From Actinomycetes bacterium (lineage in GTDB: Bacteria; Actinomycetota; Actinomycetes; Streptosporangiales; Streptosporangiaceae), in the NCBI GenBank assembly GCA_023425615.1, contig JAFACJ010000883.1, positions 1 through 6,424 on the forward strand: DNA of 6,424 bases. The letters are read 5' to 3'. This document shows positions 1 through 5,208 of this stretch, one piece after another. The first letter of the stretch is position 1. The number at the start of each line of letters is the position of its first letter. A program made the position numbers and the translations under genes. The notes under the pieces were generated by a model that ran no database searches, was not told the DNA's origin, and worked only from the letters and a program-made list of their open reading frames with translations.

Positions 1-375
1 GCCCGGCCTGGCCCTGGCCCGCAGCAGCGGCTGCCGCCACGGTCCGGTCAGCAGGCCGATCAGGTGGAGGGTGGCCAGACCGTCGTCGAGGAGGACGATC
101 CGCTCCGGCGCGCGGCCCAGCAGCATCCGCGTCTGGACCCGGCCGGAGAACGCGTCGCCGATCGCCCAGACTCCCGAGGTATGTCCGATCCGATCGGTGA
201 AGGTCAGGTCGGTTTTCGCCGGCAACCCCAACCTGATCAGTTCTTCGGCGGTAGCGTGCAGGGCGTCGGATCCGGTGCGCACGCGCAGGTCCGCCGGGCC
301 GATCAGGCCGGCGTTCCGCGCCTCCACGGCCGACAGGAGCTGGAGCGGCGACTCCGCCCAGGCCAGATCAGTCAT
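1..375 (-). CDS. Glycosyltransferase-like protein with sialyl/polysialyltransferase-type motifs (partial, 3' end off window)
   Basis: Open minus-strand frame of 125 codons running off the left edge without a stop. The N-terminus reads MTDLAWAESPLQLLSAVEA. An SPLQLL-type turn right after the first strand is typical of GT52 and polysialyltransferase-like GT-B enzymes that use CMP-activated nonulosonic acids. Residues 93-99 read IVLLDDG; a D/E-D/E-G motif after a hydrophobic strand is a hallmark of bacterial polysialyltransferases. If the family call holds, the protein would act in the cytoplasm, adding acidic sugars to a surface glycan. It is transcribed divergently from the sulfatase, and the sulfotransferase and glycosyltransferase genes downstream fit a glycan locus. 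The start is uncertain: ATG at 375 is taken, but an in-frame ATG at 390 (adding MFWVR) and a GTG at 381 are possible, and none has a strong Shine-Dalgarno sequence. An in-frame stop at 400-402 limits extension. The CDS is fairly sure, the family is a motif-level inference, and the catalytic C-terminal half is not visible. Confidence 0.68.
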   Translation of the reverse strand, partial: MTDLAWAESPLQLLSAVEARNAGLIGPADLRVRTGSDALHATAEELIRLGLPAKTDLTFTDRIGHTSGVWAIGDAFSGRVQTRMLLGRAPERIVLLDDGLATLHLIGLLTGPWRQPLLRARARPG

Positions 376-487
376 GCGCACCCAAAACATCGGATCGACT
401 CACAGTGACGTCTAACCTGCCATCCGTGCATGAACGGGAGACCAACGGAGGCTGTCGATGCCGTTTAACAATCTCCGGCCCGTCAGT

Positions 488-499
488 TGTCGCTAAGCT
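488..499 (+). promoter_or_regulatory. Putative -10 region of the sulfatase gene (TGTCGC + TAAGCT)
   Basis: TAAGCT at 494-499 fits the loose actinobacterial -10 form TANNNT and is preceded by TGTCGC. The 8-mer TGTCGCTA starts exactly 47 nt before the TTG start at 535. The same 8-mer starts exactly 47 nt before the sulfotransferase start. A transcript from here would have a leader of about 30 nt. No convincing -35 lies at 16-19 nt; the AT-rich TTTAACA at 464-470 is too far upstream for a standard sigma70 spacer, so an activator or another sigma factor may be involved. Confidence 0.42.
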
Positions 500-522
500 G
501 CCTCCGGTCCCCCCGCAACCAC

Positions 523-527
523 AGGAG
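523..527 (+). promoter_or_regulatory. Ribosome binding site AGGAG that selects the TTG start of the sulfatase
   Basis: AGGAG lies 7 nt before TTG at 535. It favours this start over the in-frame TTG at 487, which has no Shine-Dalgarno sequence and would put 16 unrelated residues in front of the twin-arginine motif. Confidence 0.75.
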
Positions 528-534
528 TCATCAC

Positions 535-2073
535 TTGTCTGACAGGCGCCGTTTCCTGCTCAGCACGGGCATCTTGGCGGCCGGTGCGGCGGCCTTCTCC
601 GCGTGGCCCGACGGCAGCGGCACACCCGCCCCCCGGCCGACCGTCCGGCGCACCGAGGCGCAGAGCATGACGGCCCTAGCCCCGCAGGCCGAGGCACGTG
701 AGCCGATCGCCGCCGCGGCGCCCCAGCCCGATCAGGCCGGGACCCTGGCCAAGCGCCCCAACTTCATCGTGATCCTCGCCGACGACCTGGGCTTCGGCGA
801 GGTCGGCTGCTACGGCCAGAAGAAGATCAAGACTCCCCGGATCGACCGGATGGCACGCGAGGGCCTGCTGTGCACCGACGCCTACGCCGCGGCCCCGGTG
901 TGCGCGCCCGCCCGCGCCTCACTGCTCACCGGGCTGCACACCGGCCACAGCGCGGTGCGCCGCAACCCGCCCAAGGAGGGCGAGATCCCGCTGGGCGCCG
1001 ACGAGCCGACGATCGCCGAGATGCTCAAGGCCGCCGGCTACCGCACGGGCCTGTTCGGCAAGTGGGGTTTCGGGCCGAACGCCGGCAACAACAACACCAA
1101 CCCCAACGCCCGCGGGTTCACCGACTTCTTCGGCTACATGACCCACCACAAGGCCAAGGAGTACTACCCGTCGTTCCTCTGGGACAACGGGCAGCGCTAC
1201 CCGCTGCCGGGCAACACCGGCGACACGGGCCCCATCTACGGGCCCGACCTCATCATGCAGCGCGCCCTCGCCTTCCTGCGGGCCGCCAAGGACCAGCCCT
1301 TCCTGCTCATGCTCACCCTGCCGCTGCCGCACGCGCCCTCGGTGTTCGGCGCGCTGGGCCAGTACCGCGACAAGAAGGGCTGGCGGCGGCAGGACAAGGT
1401 GCACGCCGCGCAGATCACCCGCCTCGACACCTATGTCGGCGTCATGCTGGACGAACTGCGCAAGCTCGGCCTCGACGACGAGACGATCGTCATCTTCACC
1501 GGCGACAACGGGCCGCACGAGGAGGACGGCGTCCACTACAAGTTCTTCGACGCGGCCGGCCCGTACCGCGGCATCAAGCGCAACCTCTACGAGGGCGGGG
1601 TCCGTGTCCCGTTCATCGTCTGGTCGCCCAAGCTGCTGAAGAAGACGGTGAAGAAGCGCACCACCCACCCGACCATCCAGTACGACCTGATGGCGACCTT
1701 CGCCGACTTCGCCGGACTCAAGGCGCCGAAGAACGACGGGCTCTCGCTGCGGAAGGTGTGGACCGGGGCCTCGGGCGCGCCCAAGCACGAGTACCTCTAC
1801 TGGCTGCGGCTGCACGCGGGCTCCACACCGAGCCACCGCGCCGAGGACCACGGCAGGGGAAAGCGCTGCGCGGCGGCGGTGCGGTTCGGCGACTGGAAGC
1901 TGGTGGGCTTCGCGCCCGGCGCCGAGTACTCCGCTCCCGGCAAGAAGTGGACGTACGAGCTGTACAACCTGACCAAGGACCCCGGCGAGAAGCACGACCT
2001 CGCCAAGACACGTCCGGCGCTGGTCAAGCGCGGCGAGGGCTATCTCAAACGATCATGGCGACCCCTGAGCTAG
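535..2073 (+). CDS. Tat-exported formylglycine-dependent sulfatase (arylsulfatase/GALNS-like)
   Basis: Hydrolyses sulfate esters, probably on a carbohydrate, outside the membrane. The 512-residue protein starts at TTG 535, giving MSDRRRFLLSTGILAAG: a twin-arginine motif followed by an Ala-rich hydrophobic core, with no lipobox Cys. A Pro/Ala-rich linker runs to about residue 70. The sulfatase fold then starts with FIVILADDLG (metal-binding D83, D84). The signature C123-A-P-A-R127-ASLLTG follows; C123 is the residue a formylglycine-generating enzyme would oxidise, and none is encoded here. GKWGFG holds K176; the GKWG form and the later YPSFLWDN are typical of the GALNS-like branch of S1 sulfatases rather than GKWHLG enzymes. 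TGDNGPH gives the second metal site (D324, N325). The C-terminal WKLV and ELYNLTKDPGEKHDLA stretch is normal, so the gene looks intact. Tat export suits an enzyme that must be modified in the cytoplasm first. Its neighbours suggest a surface glycan substrate; the true substrate is unknown. Confidence 0.93.
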   Translation: MSDRRRFLLSTGILAAGAAAFSAWPDGSGTPAPRPTVRRTEAQSMTALAPQAEAREPIAAAAPQPDQAGTLAKRPNFIVILADDLGFGEVGCYGQKKIKTPRIDRMAREGLLCTDAYAAAPVCAPARASLLTGLHTGHSAVRRNPPKEGEIPLGADEPTIAEMLKAAGYRTGLFGKWGFGPNAGNNNTNPNARGFTDFFGYMTHHKAKEYYPSFLWDNGQRYPLPGNTGDTGPIYGPDLIMQRALAFLRAAKDQPFLLMLTLPLPHAPSVFGALGQYRDKKGWRRQDKVHAAQITRLDTYVGVMLDELRKLGLDDETIVIFTGDNGPHEEDGVHYKFFDAAGPYRGIKRNLYEGGVRVPFIVWSPKLLKKTVKKRTTHPTIQYDLMATFADFAGLKAPKNDGLSLRKVWTGASGAPKHEYLYWLRLHAGSTPSHRAEDHGRGKRCAAAVRFGDWKLVGFAPGAEYSAPGKKWTYELYNLTKDPGEKHDLAKTRPALVKRGEGYLKRSWRPLS

Positions 2074-2120
2074 GATCCGGGTTGCACGCTTCTCAGTTAA
2101 CATTCAGCAACGTAAGACGA

Positions 2121-2140
2121 AATTAGTCCAAATTAGTCCA
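2121..2140 (+). repeat. Perfect tandem duplication of a 10-bp unit (AATTAGTCCA x2)
   Basis: Two exact adjacent copies of AATTAGTCCA lie in an AT-rich patch between the sulfatase and sulfotransferase genes, just upstream of the proposed -10 region at 2144-2155. Ten base pairs is about one helical turn, so a protein could meet both copies on the same DNA face. It could be an activator or repressor site, or only a small slippage duplication. Confidence 0.6.
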
Positions 2141-2143
2141 ATG

Positions 2144-2155
2144 TGTCGCTATCGT
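2144..2155 (+). promoter_or_regulatory. Putative -10 region of the sulfotransferase gene (TGTCGC + TATCGT)
   Basis: TGTCGCTA repeats the 8-mer found before the sulfatase, again starting 47 nt before the start codon and running into a TANNNT hexamer, TATCGT at 2150-2155. No standard -35 is apparent; the tandem 10-mers occupy that position. The 117-base gap, locally AT-rich, suggests the sulfotransferase has its own promoter rather than depending on read-through from the sulfatase. Confidence 0.42.
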
Positions 2156-2190
2156 CTCCCGCGAGGCCACACCTACCCGGGACATGAGGG

Positions 2191-3042
2191 ATGCAGGAAG
2201 CACAGCGCAGCACCGCAGTGAAGCGGGCCATCCGCCGCCGTACCGAACACCTCGCCGAGGCCCTTCGGCCGCCGGGGGTCAAGCCCAAGCGCAAGGTCCT
2301 GCTGCCCGACCGCAGCTCCAACCGCCTGGTCCCCTCCCCGGTCTTCGTCCTCTCCTCCGTACGGTCGGGCTCCACCCTGCTGCGCGTGCTGCTGAACAGC
2401 CACTCCCAGATCAGGGCGCCGCACGAACTGCACCTGCGCACCCTGGAGGTGCGCCCCAGCCGCGAGTACACCGAGAGCATCATGGACGCCCTCGGCCTGA
2501 CCCGCAAAGAGCTGGAGCACCTGCTCTGGGACCGCGTCCTGCACCACGAGCTGGAGCGCAGCGGCAAGCGCATCGTCGTCGACAAGACCCCGGCCAACTC
2601 GCTCATCTGGCGCCGCATCTCCTCCGCCTGGCCCCAGGCCCGGTACATCTTCCTCCAGCGCCACCCCCAGTCGGTCGTCGAGTCCGTCCTCAACCGGCGC
2701 AAGGGCGCCGAGAAGGACGCCGTCGTCAAGGAGGTCTTCAACTACGTCAACGGTGTGGAGCAGGCCCGCCAGCACCTCAACGGCTTCTCCATCCGGTACG
2801 AGGACCTCACCGCCGACCCCGAGGCCCAGACCCGCCGCCTGTGCCAGTACCTGGGCGTGGAGTGGGAGCCGGCCATGCTCGACTACGGCTCCCAGGACCA
2901 CGGCCCGATCAAGCCGGTCTTCGGCGACTGGAGCAGCAACATCAAGTCCGGCCAGGTGCAGCAGGCCCGCCCGCTGCCCAAGGAGGAGGAGGTCGACCCG
3001 CAGCTGCGGGAGATCACCAAGCTCTGGGGCTACCTGGACTGA
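2191..3042 (+). CDS. PAPS-dependent sulfotransferase
   Basis: Cytoplasmic enzyme predicted to move sulfate from PAPS to a hydroxyl or amino group of a glycan or other acceptor. The 283-residue protein is a normal length for a bacterial sulfotransferase. A basic N-terminus leads to the 5'-phosphosulfate-binding loop in VFVLSSVRSGSTLLRVLL (R58-S-G-S-T62). DKTP is at 131-134. The 3'-phosphate-binding segment is YIFLQRHPQSVVES, with R157 and S161 in the usual places. RYEDL at 202-206 and the following Arg/Leu helix are also family-typical. ATG 2191 is chosen because it makes a complete domain and GGGA at 2179-2182 is 8 nt upstream; GAGGG directly abuts the ATG and is too close to serve alone. The in-frame GTG at 2218 has no well-spaced Shine-Dalgarno sequence. 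It sits between a secreted sulfatase and a glycosyltransferase, which suggests sulfation of a surface polysaccharide or its precursor. The fold is clear; the acceptor is inferred. Confidence 0.9.
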   Translation: MQEAQRSTAVKRAIRRRTEHLAEALRPPGVKPKRKVLLPDRSSNRLVPSPVFVLSSVRSGSTLLRVLLNSHSQIRAPHELHLRTLEVRPSREYTESIMDALGLTRKELEHLLWDRVLHHELERSGKRIVVDKTPANSLIWRRISSAWPQARYIFLQRHPQSVVESVLNRRKGAEKDAVVKEVFNYVNGVEQARQHLNGFSIRYEDLTADPEAQTRRLCQYLGVEWEPAMLDYGSQDHGPIKPVFGDWSSNIKSGQVQQARPLPKEEEVDPQLREITKLWGYLD

Positions 3043-3133
3043 CAGCCCGCGTCCTCCCTGGGTTCATATACCGGACATACACGCAGGTCACGATGCCGCC
3101 GTAGGTGTCCTGTCGTGAACTCCCGGAGGATGA

Positions 3134-4054
3134 ATGCGGGTCTGCGTCTGCACTGTCGGCCGCCATCCCGAGGACGCCCGGATCCTGCACCGGCAGATCC
3201 GGGCCCTGCTCGACGGCGGCCATCAGGTCACCTATCTCGCCCCCTTCCGCGCCCACCACGCCGTTCCCTGGCAGGAACTCACACCGGTGGACCTCCCGCG
3301 CCTGTCCGACCGGCTGCGCTCGCTGCGCCACGCCCGGCGCGCCCTGGCCGAGCACGCCCCGCACGCCGACCTGGTGCTGCTGCACGACCCCGAACTCGCC
3401 CTGGTCGCGCCGCGCCGGATCCCGGTGGTCCTGGACGGGCCGCCCTCCCGCCGGATCCCGCGGACCCTCGACTTCCCCACCCTCACCCCCGTCCCCGGCC
3501 TCCCGCCTCGCGGCCCCGATGACCTCAGGGTGGTCCACCTCGGCAGGCTGACCCGGCGCGGCGGCGCCGAGGAGGTCATCGAGGTGGCCCGGAGCCTGGC
3601 CGGGCACGGCCTCGCCACCGAGCTCATCGGCCCCGCCGACGAGCGGATCCGCCCGCTGCTGCGCTCCGCCCAGCGGGAGGGCCTCCTGCGCTGGTACGGG
3701 TTCGTGCCCAACGACCGGGCACTGCGCATCATCTCCGGCGCGATGGCCGGCCTGTCCCTGACCCGCGAACGGCACGAGCAGCCGCCCACGAAGGTGCTGG
3801 AATACCTGGCACACGGCGTCCCGGTGGTCTCCTCCCCGGAACCGGCCTCCGCCTTCCTGCTGGAGGAGACCGGCGCGGGTGTGATCGTCCGCGATCCGGC
3901 GTCCGCCGTCCGGGAGATCCTGCGCCTGCGCGACTCGCCCGGGGAGCGCGCGGACCTGGCCAAGCGGGGCCATGAGGCGGCACGTGCCCGCTTCGACTGG
4001 GCCGACCACGTCCCCGCCTTCCTCGCCCGGCTGGAGGCCCTGGCGGCGGCCTGA
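3134..4054 (+). CDS. Short GT-B glycosyltransferase, GT4-like
   Basis: Predicted cytoplasmic, nucleotide-sugar-dependent glycosyltransferase of 306 residues. The N-terminal Rossmann domain opens with RVCVCTVGRHPEDARILH and includes HDPEL (84-88), both typical of a GT4 subgroup in actinomycete polysaccharide loci. The C-terminal domain starts near LRVVHLGRL (131-139). It contains the donor-site EX7E motif, E215-QPPTKVL-E223, followed by YLAHGVPVVSS. By comparison with the family as I know it (about 360-400 residues), roughly 60-70 residues are missing between VVLDG (98-102) and PVPGLPP (119-125). That stretch normally carries the VWDVHE-type strand and the last helices of the N-terminal domain. 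The frame is intact, so this is either a compact variant or an old in-frame deletion with possible loss of activity. Start ATG 3134 follows GGAGG at 3125-3129 by 4 nt; the ATG at 3130 is in another frame. The 91-base gap before it has no promoter I can call with confidence, so co-transcription with the sulfotransferase is possible. Confidence 0.85.
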   Translation: MRVCVCTVGRHPEDARILHRQIRALLDGGHQVTYLAPFRAHHAVPWQELTPVDLPRLSDRLRSLRHARRALAEHAPHADLVLLHDPELALVAPRRIPVVLDGPPSRRIPRTLDFPTLTPVPGLPPRGPDDLRVVHLGRLTRRGGAEEVIEVARSLAGHGLATELIGPADERIRPLLRSAQREGLLRWYGFVPNDRALRIISGAMAGLSLTRERHEQPPTKVLEYLAHGVPVVSSPEPASAFLLEETGAGVIVRDPASAVREILRLRDSPGERADLAKRGHEAARARFDWADHVPAFLARLEALAAA

Positions 4055-4060
4055 GCTCAG
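4051..4060. other. Palindrome CTGAGCTCAG holding both convergent stop codons
   Basis: A perfect 10-bp palindrome in which the TGA of the glycosyltransferase (4052-4054) and the minus-strand TGA of the HD gene (4057-4059) are symmetry mates two bases apart. With no loop or U-run it is not a convincing terminator. No other terminator is visible between the two converging genes, so their transcripts probably overlap. Confidence 0.5.
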
Positions 4061-4644
4061 CGCAGATGGGAGAACCGCTGCGCCCAGTCGGCGAACCAGG
4101 GCGCGAAGAACGGATGCCCCTGCGCCAGCGGCAGGAGGTAGACGACCGTCTCGGTGTAGTAGCGGCGCTGGAAGTCGGGCGGCATCCGATCGAGGGTCTG
4201 CACATTGCTCACCCGGTCCGCGAGCTTGATCGAGATCACCGGCGGCGGCGCGTCACGCAATCTCCGCAGATACCCCACCTTGGCGGCGCGCTTCTCCTTC
4301 TTCGCCTGGACGGGCGGCTTGGTCAGCCAGTCGACGTACTCCGCGACGACCGGCCCGAACTCCGCCTCGACCTCGGTGAGCGTGGCGGGTGTGTCCTCCA
4401 CCACGTCGTGCAGCAGCGCCGCGGACAGGACGTCGGGGTCGCGTTCCCCCACCCCTCTGACCAGCACCTCGAGGGCCTCCAGCAGGTGCTCGGTGTAGGG
4501 CGTCCCCGTCGGCCTGGCCTGCGCCCCGTGCCAGCGCTCCGCGGCCCGAGCCGCTCGCCCGACCGCCTCCAGCGCCGGCCCCGGCAGCACCCGCCGCAGT
4601 TCCGGTTCTGCCTCGTCCCAGGTTCGCCAGCTCAGATAGTCCAT
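4057..4644 (-). CDS. Stand-alone HD hydrolase, MESH1/small alarmone hydrolase-like
   Basis: A 195-residue metal-dependent phosphohydrolase resembling the hydrolase half of RelA/SpoT proteins and MESH1, without synthetase, TGS or ACT domains. The motifs follow family order. WHGAQARPTGTPYTEH (38-53) matches the region ending in a metal-ligand His (H53). AALLHDVVEDTP (76-86) holds the HD pair (H79, D80) and the catalytic ED (E83, D84). FGPVVAEYVDWLTK follows. ISIKLADRVSN (137-147) supplies the last ligand, D143. The family reaction is removal of pyrophosphate from the 3' position of (p)ppGpp, but related proteins use other nucleotides (NADPH for human MESH1), so the substrate is inferred. ATG 4644 is chosen because the conserved domain fits it and the plus-strand gene begins just beyond; the frame stays open upstream only as GC-driven antisense sequence. 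The Shine-Dalgarno sequence is weak (GTGGGG directly before the start). The gene is divergent from the SRPBCC gene and convergent with the glycosyltransferase, so it is its own transcription unit. Confidence 0.85.
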   Translation of the reverse strand: MDYLSWRTWDEAEPELRRVLPGPALEAVGRAARAAERWHGAQARPTGTPYTEHLLEALEVLVRGVGERDPDVLSAALLHDVVEDTPATLTEVEAEFGPVVAEYVDWLTKPPVQAKKEKRAAKVGYLRRLRDAPPPVISIKLADRVSNVQTLDRMPPDFQRRYYTETVVYLLPLAQGHPFFAPWFADWAQRFSHLR

Positions 4645-4674
4645 GACCCCACGGTAATGCGGGAAGATCACGGC

Positions 4675-5160
4675 ATGGAGAGAGAATGGGTCGCCGAGGA
4701 GAGCGTCCTCATCGCCGCGCCCGCCGAACGTGTCTTCGCCGCGGTCGCCGACCCCCGTCGCGCCACCCAGTGGTCGCCCGAGGTCTTCAAGGTCTGGCTG
4801 CGCGACGCGCCGGTCGAGGAGGGCTCGCGGTTCGTGGGCTTCAACCGGCGCGGCCCGTTCGTCTGGTTCACCACCTGCGAGGTCACCGCCCACGTGCCGG
4901 GGCTGGCGCACGCCTTCCGGGTCTCCAGCTTCGGCATGGACGTGGCGGTGTGGGGCTACCGGCTGGAGCCCCTGGACGGCTCCACCCGGCTCACCGAGTA
5001 CTGGCACGACCTGCGCCGCGACTCCCGCACCGCCTGGCTGGTGTCGCTGCTGGGCCGGGTCTTCACCGGCGTGCGGGCCGAGCGGCGGGCCGCGCTGAAC
5101 CGGGCGGGCATGCGCGCGACCCTCGCCCGTGTCAAGGCCGCCCTTGAGACGCCAGTCTAG
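4675..5160 (+). CDS. SRPBCC family protein (polyketide cyclase/dehydrase-like)
   Basis: A 161-residue single-domain protein of the helix-grip (START/Bet v1-like) fold, which binds hydrophobic ligands in a deep cavity. The start MEREWVAEESVLIAAPAERV and then FAAVADPRRATQWSPEV are the family's first strand and helices, with the usual APAERVFAAVADP and W-S-P pattern. GSRFVGFNRRG and the alternating strands to TRLTEYWHD (104-112) follow, then the long C-terminal helix (about 125-158). No catalytic residues can be assigned; members include cyclases, lipid carriers and proteins of unknown role. ATG 4675 is preceded by GGGAAG at 4661-4666 with an 8-nt gap; the in-frame ATG at 4657 lacks such a site. 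Only 30 bases separate this start from that of the divergent HD gene, so at least one promoter must lie inside the other gene. Its TAG stop is the first triplet of the inverted repeat ahead of the next gene. Confidence 0.85.
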   Translation: MEREWVAEESVLIAAPAERVFAAVADPRRATQWSPEVFKVWLRDAPVEEGSRFVGFNRRGPFVWFTTCEVTAHVPGLAHAFRVSSFGMDVAVWGYRLEPLDGSTRLTEYWHDLRRDSRTAWLVSLLGRVFTGVRAERRAALNRAGMRATLARVKAALETPV

Positions 5161-5173
5161 AACCTGTTCTAAT
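5144..5173 (+). promoter_or_regulatory. Sigma70-type promoter of the acetoacetate decarboxylase-like gene
   Basis: The -35 is TTGAGA (5144-5149, five of six to TTGACA) and the -10 is TCTAAT (5168-5173, five of six to TATAAT), with an 18-nt spacer. Transcription would start near 5180, leaving a leader of about 29 nt before ATG 5209. The -35 lies inside the end of the SRPBCC gene. The -10 and spacer overlap the inverted repeat at 5158-5171, an arrangement expected for repression. Confidence 0.65.
5158..5171. promoter_or_regulatory. KstR-like TetR operator, TAGAAC-CT-GTTCTA
   Basis: A perfect 6-bp inverted repeat with a 2-bp centre. It matches every fixed position of TNNAACNNGTTNNA, the motif established for KstR, the TetR repressor of steroid catabolism in mycobacteria and rhodococci. 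It overlaps the SRPBCC stop codon and the spacer and -10 of the promoter driving the ADC-like gene, so a bound repressor would block RNA polymerase. No TetR gene is in the window. Another TetR regulator with the same half-site could be the real partner. Confidence 0.6.
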
Positions 5174-5208
5174 TTCTTCGGGCATACCCCAGGAAAGAGG
5201 AGCAGGCC

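Noticed and set aside
64..415. Two plus-strand open frames at the left edge
   Set aside because: They oppose the minus-strand frame, which carries recognisable SPLQLL and DDG motifs; the plus frames have none.
487..534. Upstream TTG start for the sulfatase
   Set aside because: No Shine-Dalgarno sequence, it would overlap the proposed -10 region, and it would place 16 residues before the twin-arginine motif.
919..1995. Minus-strand open frame of 358 residues opposite the sulfatase
   Set aside because: Val/Gly/Ala-rich antisense sequence with no recognisable domain and no ribosome binding site; typical GC-driven artefact.
870..2126. Plus-strand open frame of 418 residues overlapping the sulfatase
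   Set aside because: Arg/Pro/Ala-rich out-of-frame shadow of the sulfatase, whose motifs are all in the other frame.
2121..2140. Tandem 10-mers as a CRISPR, transposon end or attachment site
   Set aside because: Only two short copies without spacers, no inverted termini, and no integrase or transposase nearby.
3063..3107. Promoter between the sulfotransferase and glycosyltransferase genes (TATACC at 3067, TAGGTG at 3102)
   Set aside because: Neither hexamer has a -35 at a usable distance; CTGACA at 3039-3044 is too far from TATACC (22 nt).
3014..4009. Minus-strand open frame of 331 residues opposite the glycosyltransferase
   Set aside because: Low-complexity antisense shadow; the plus strand encodes a clear GT-B protein.
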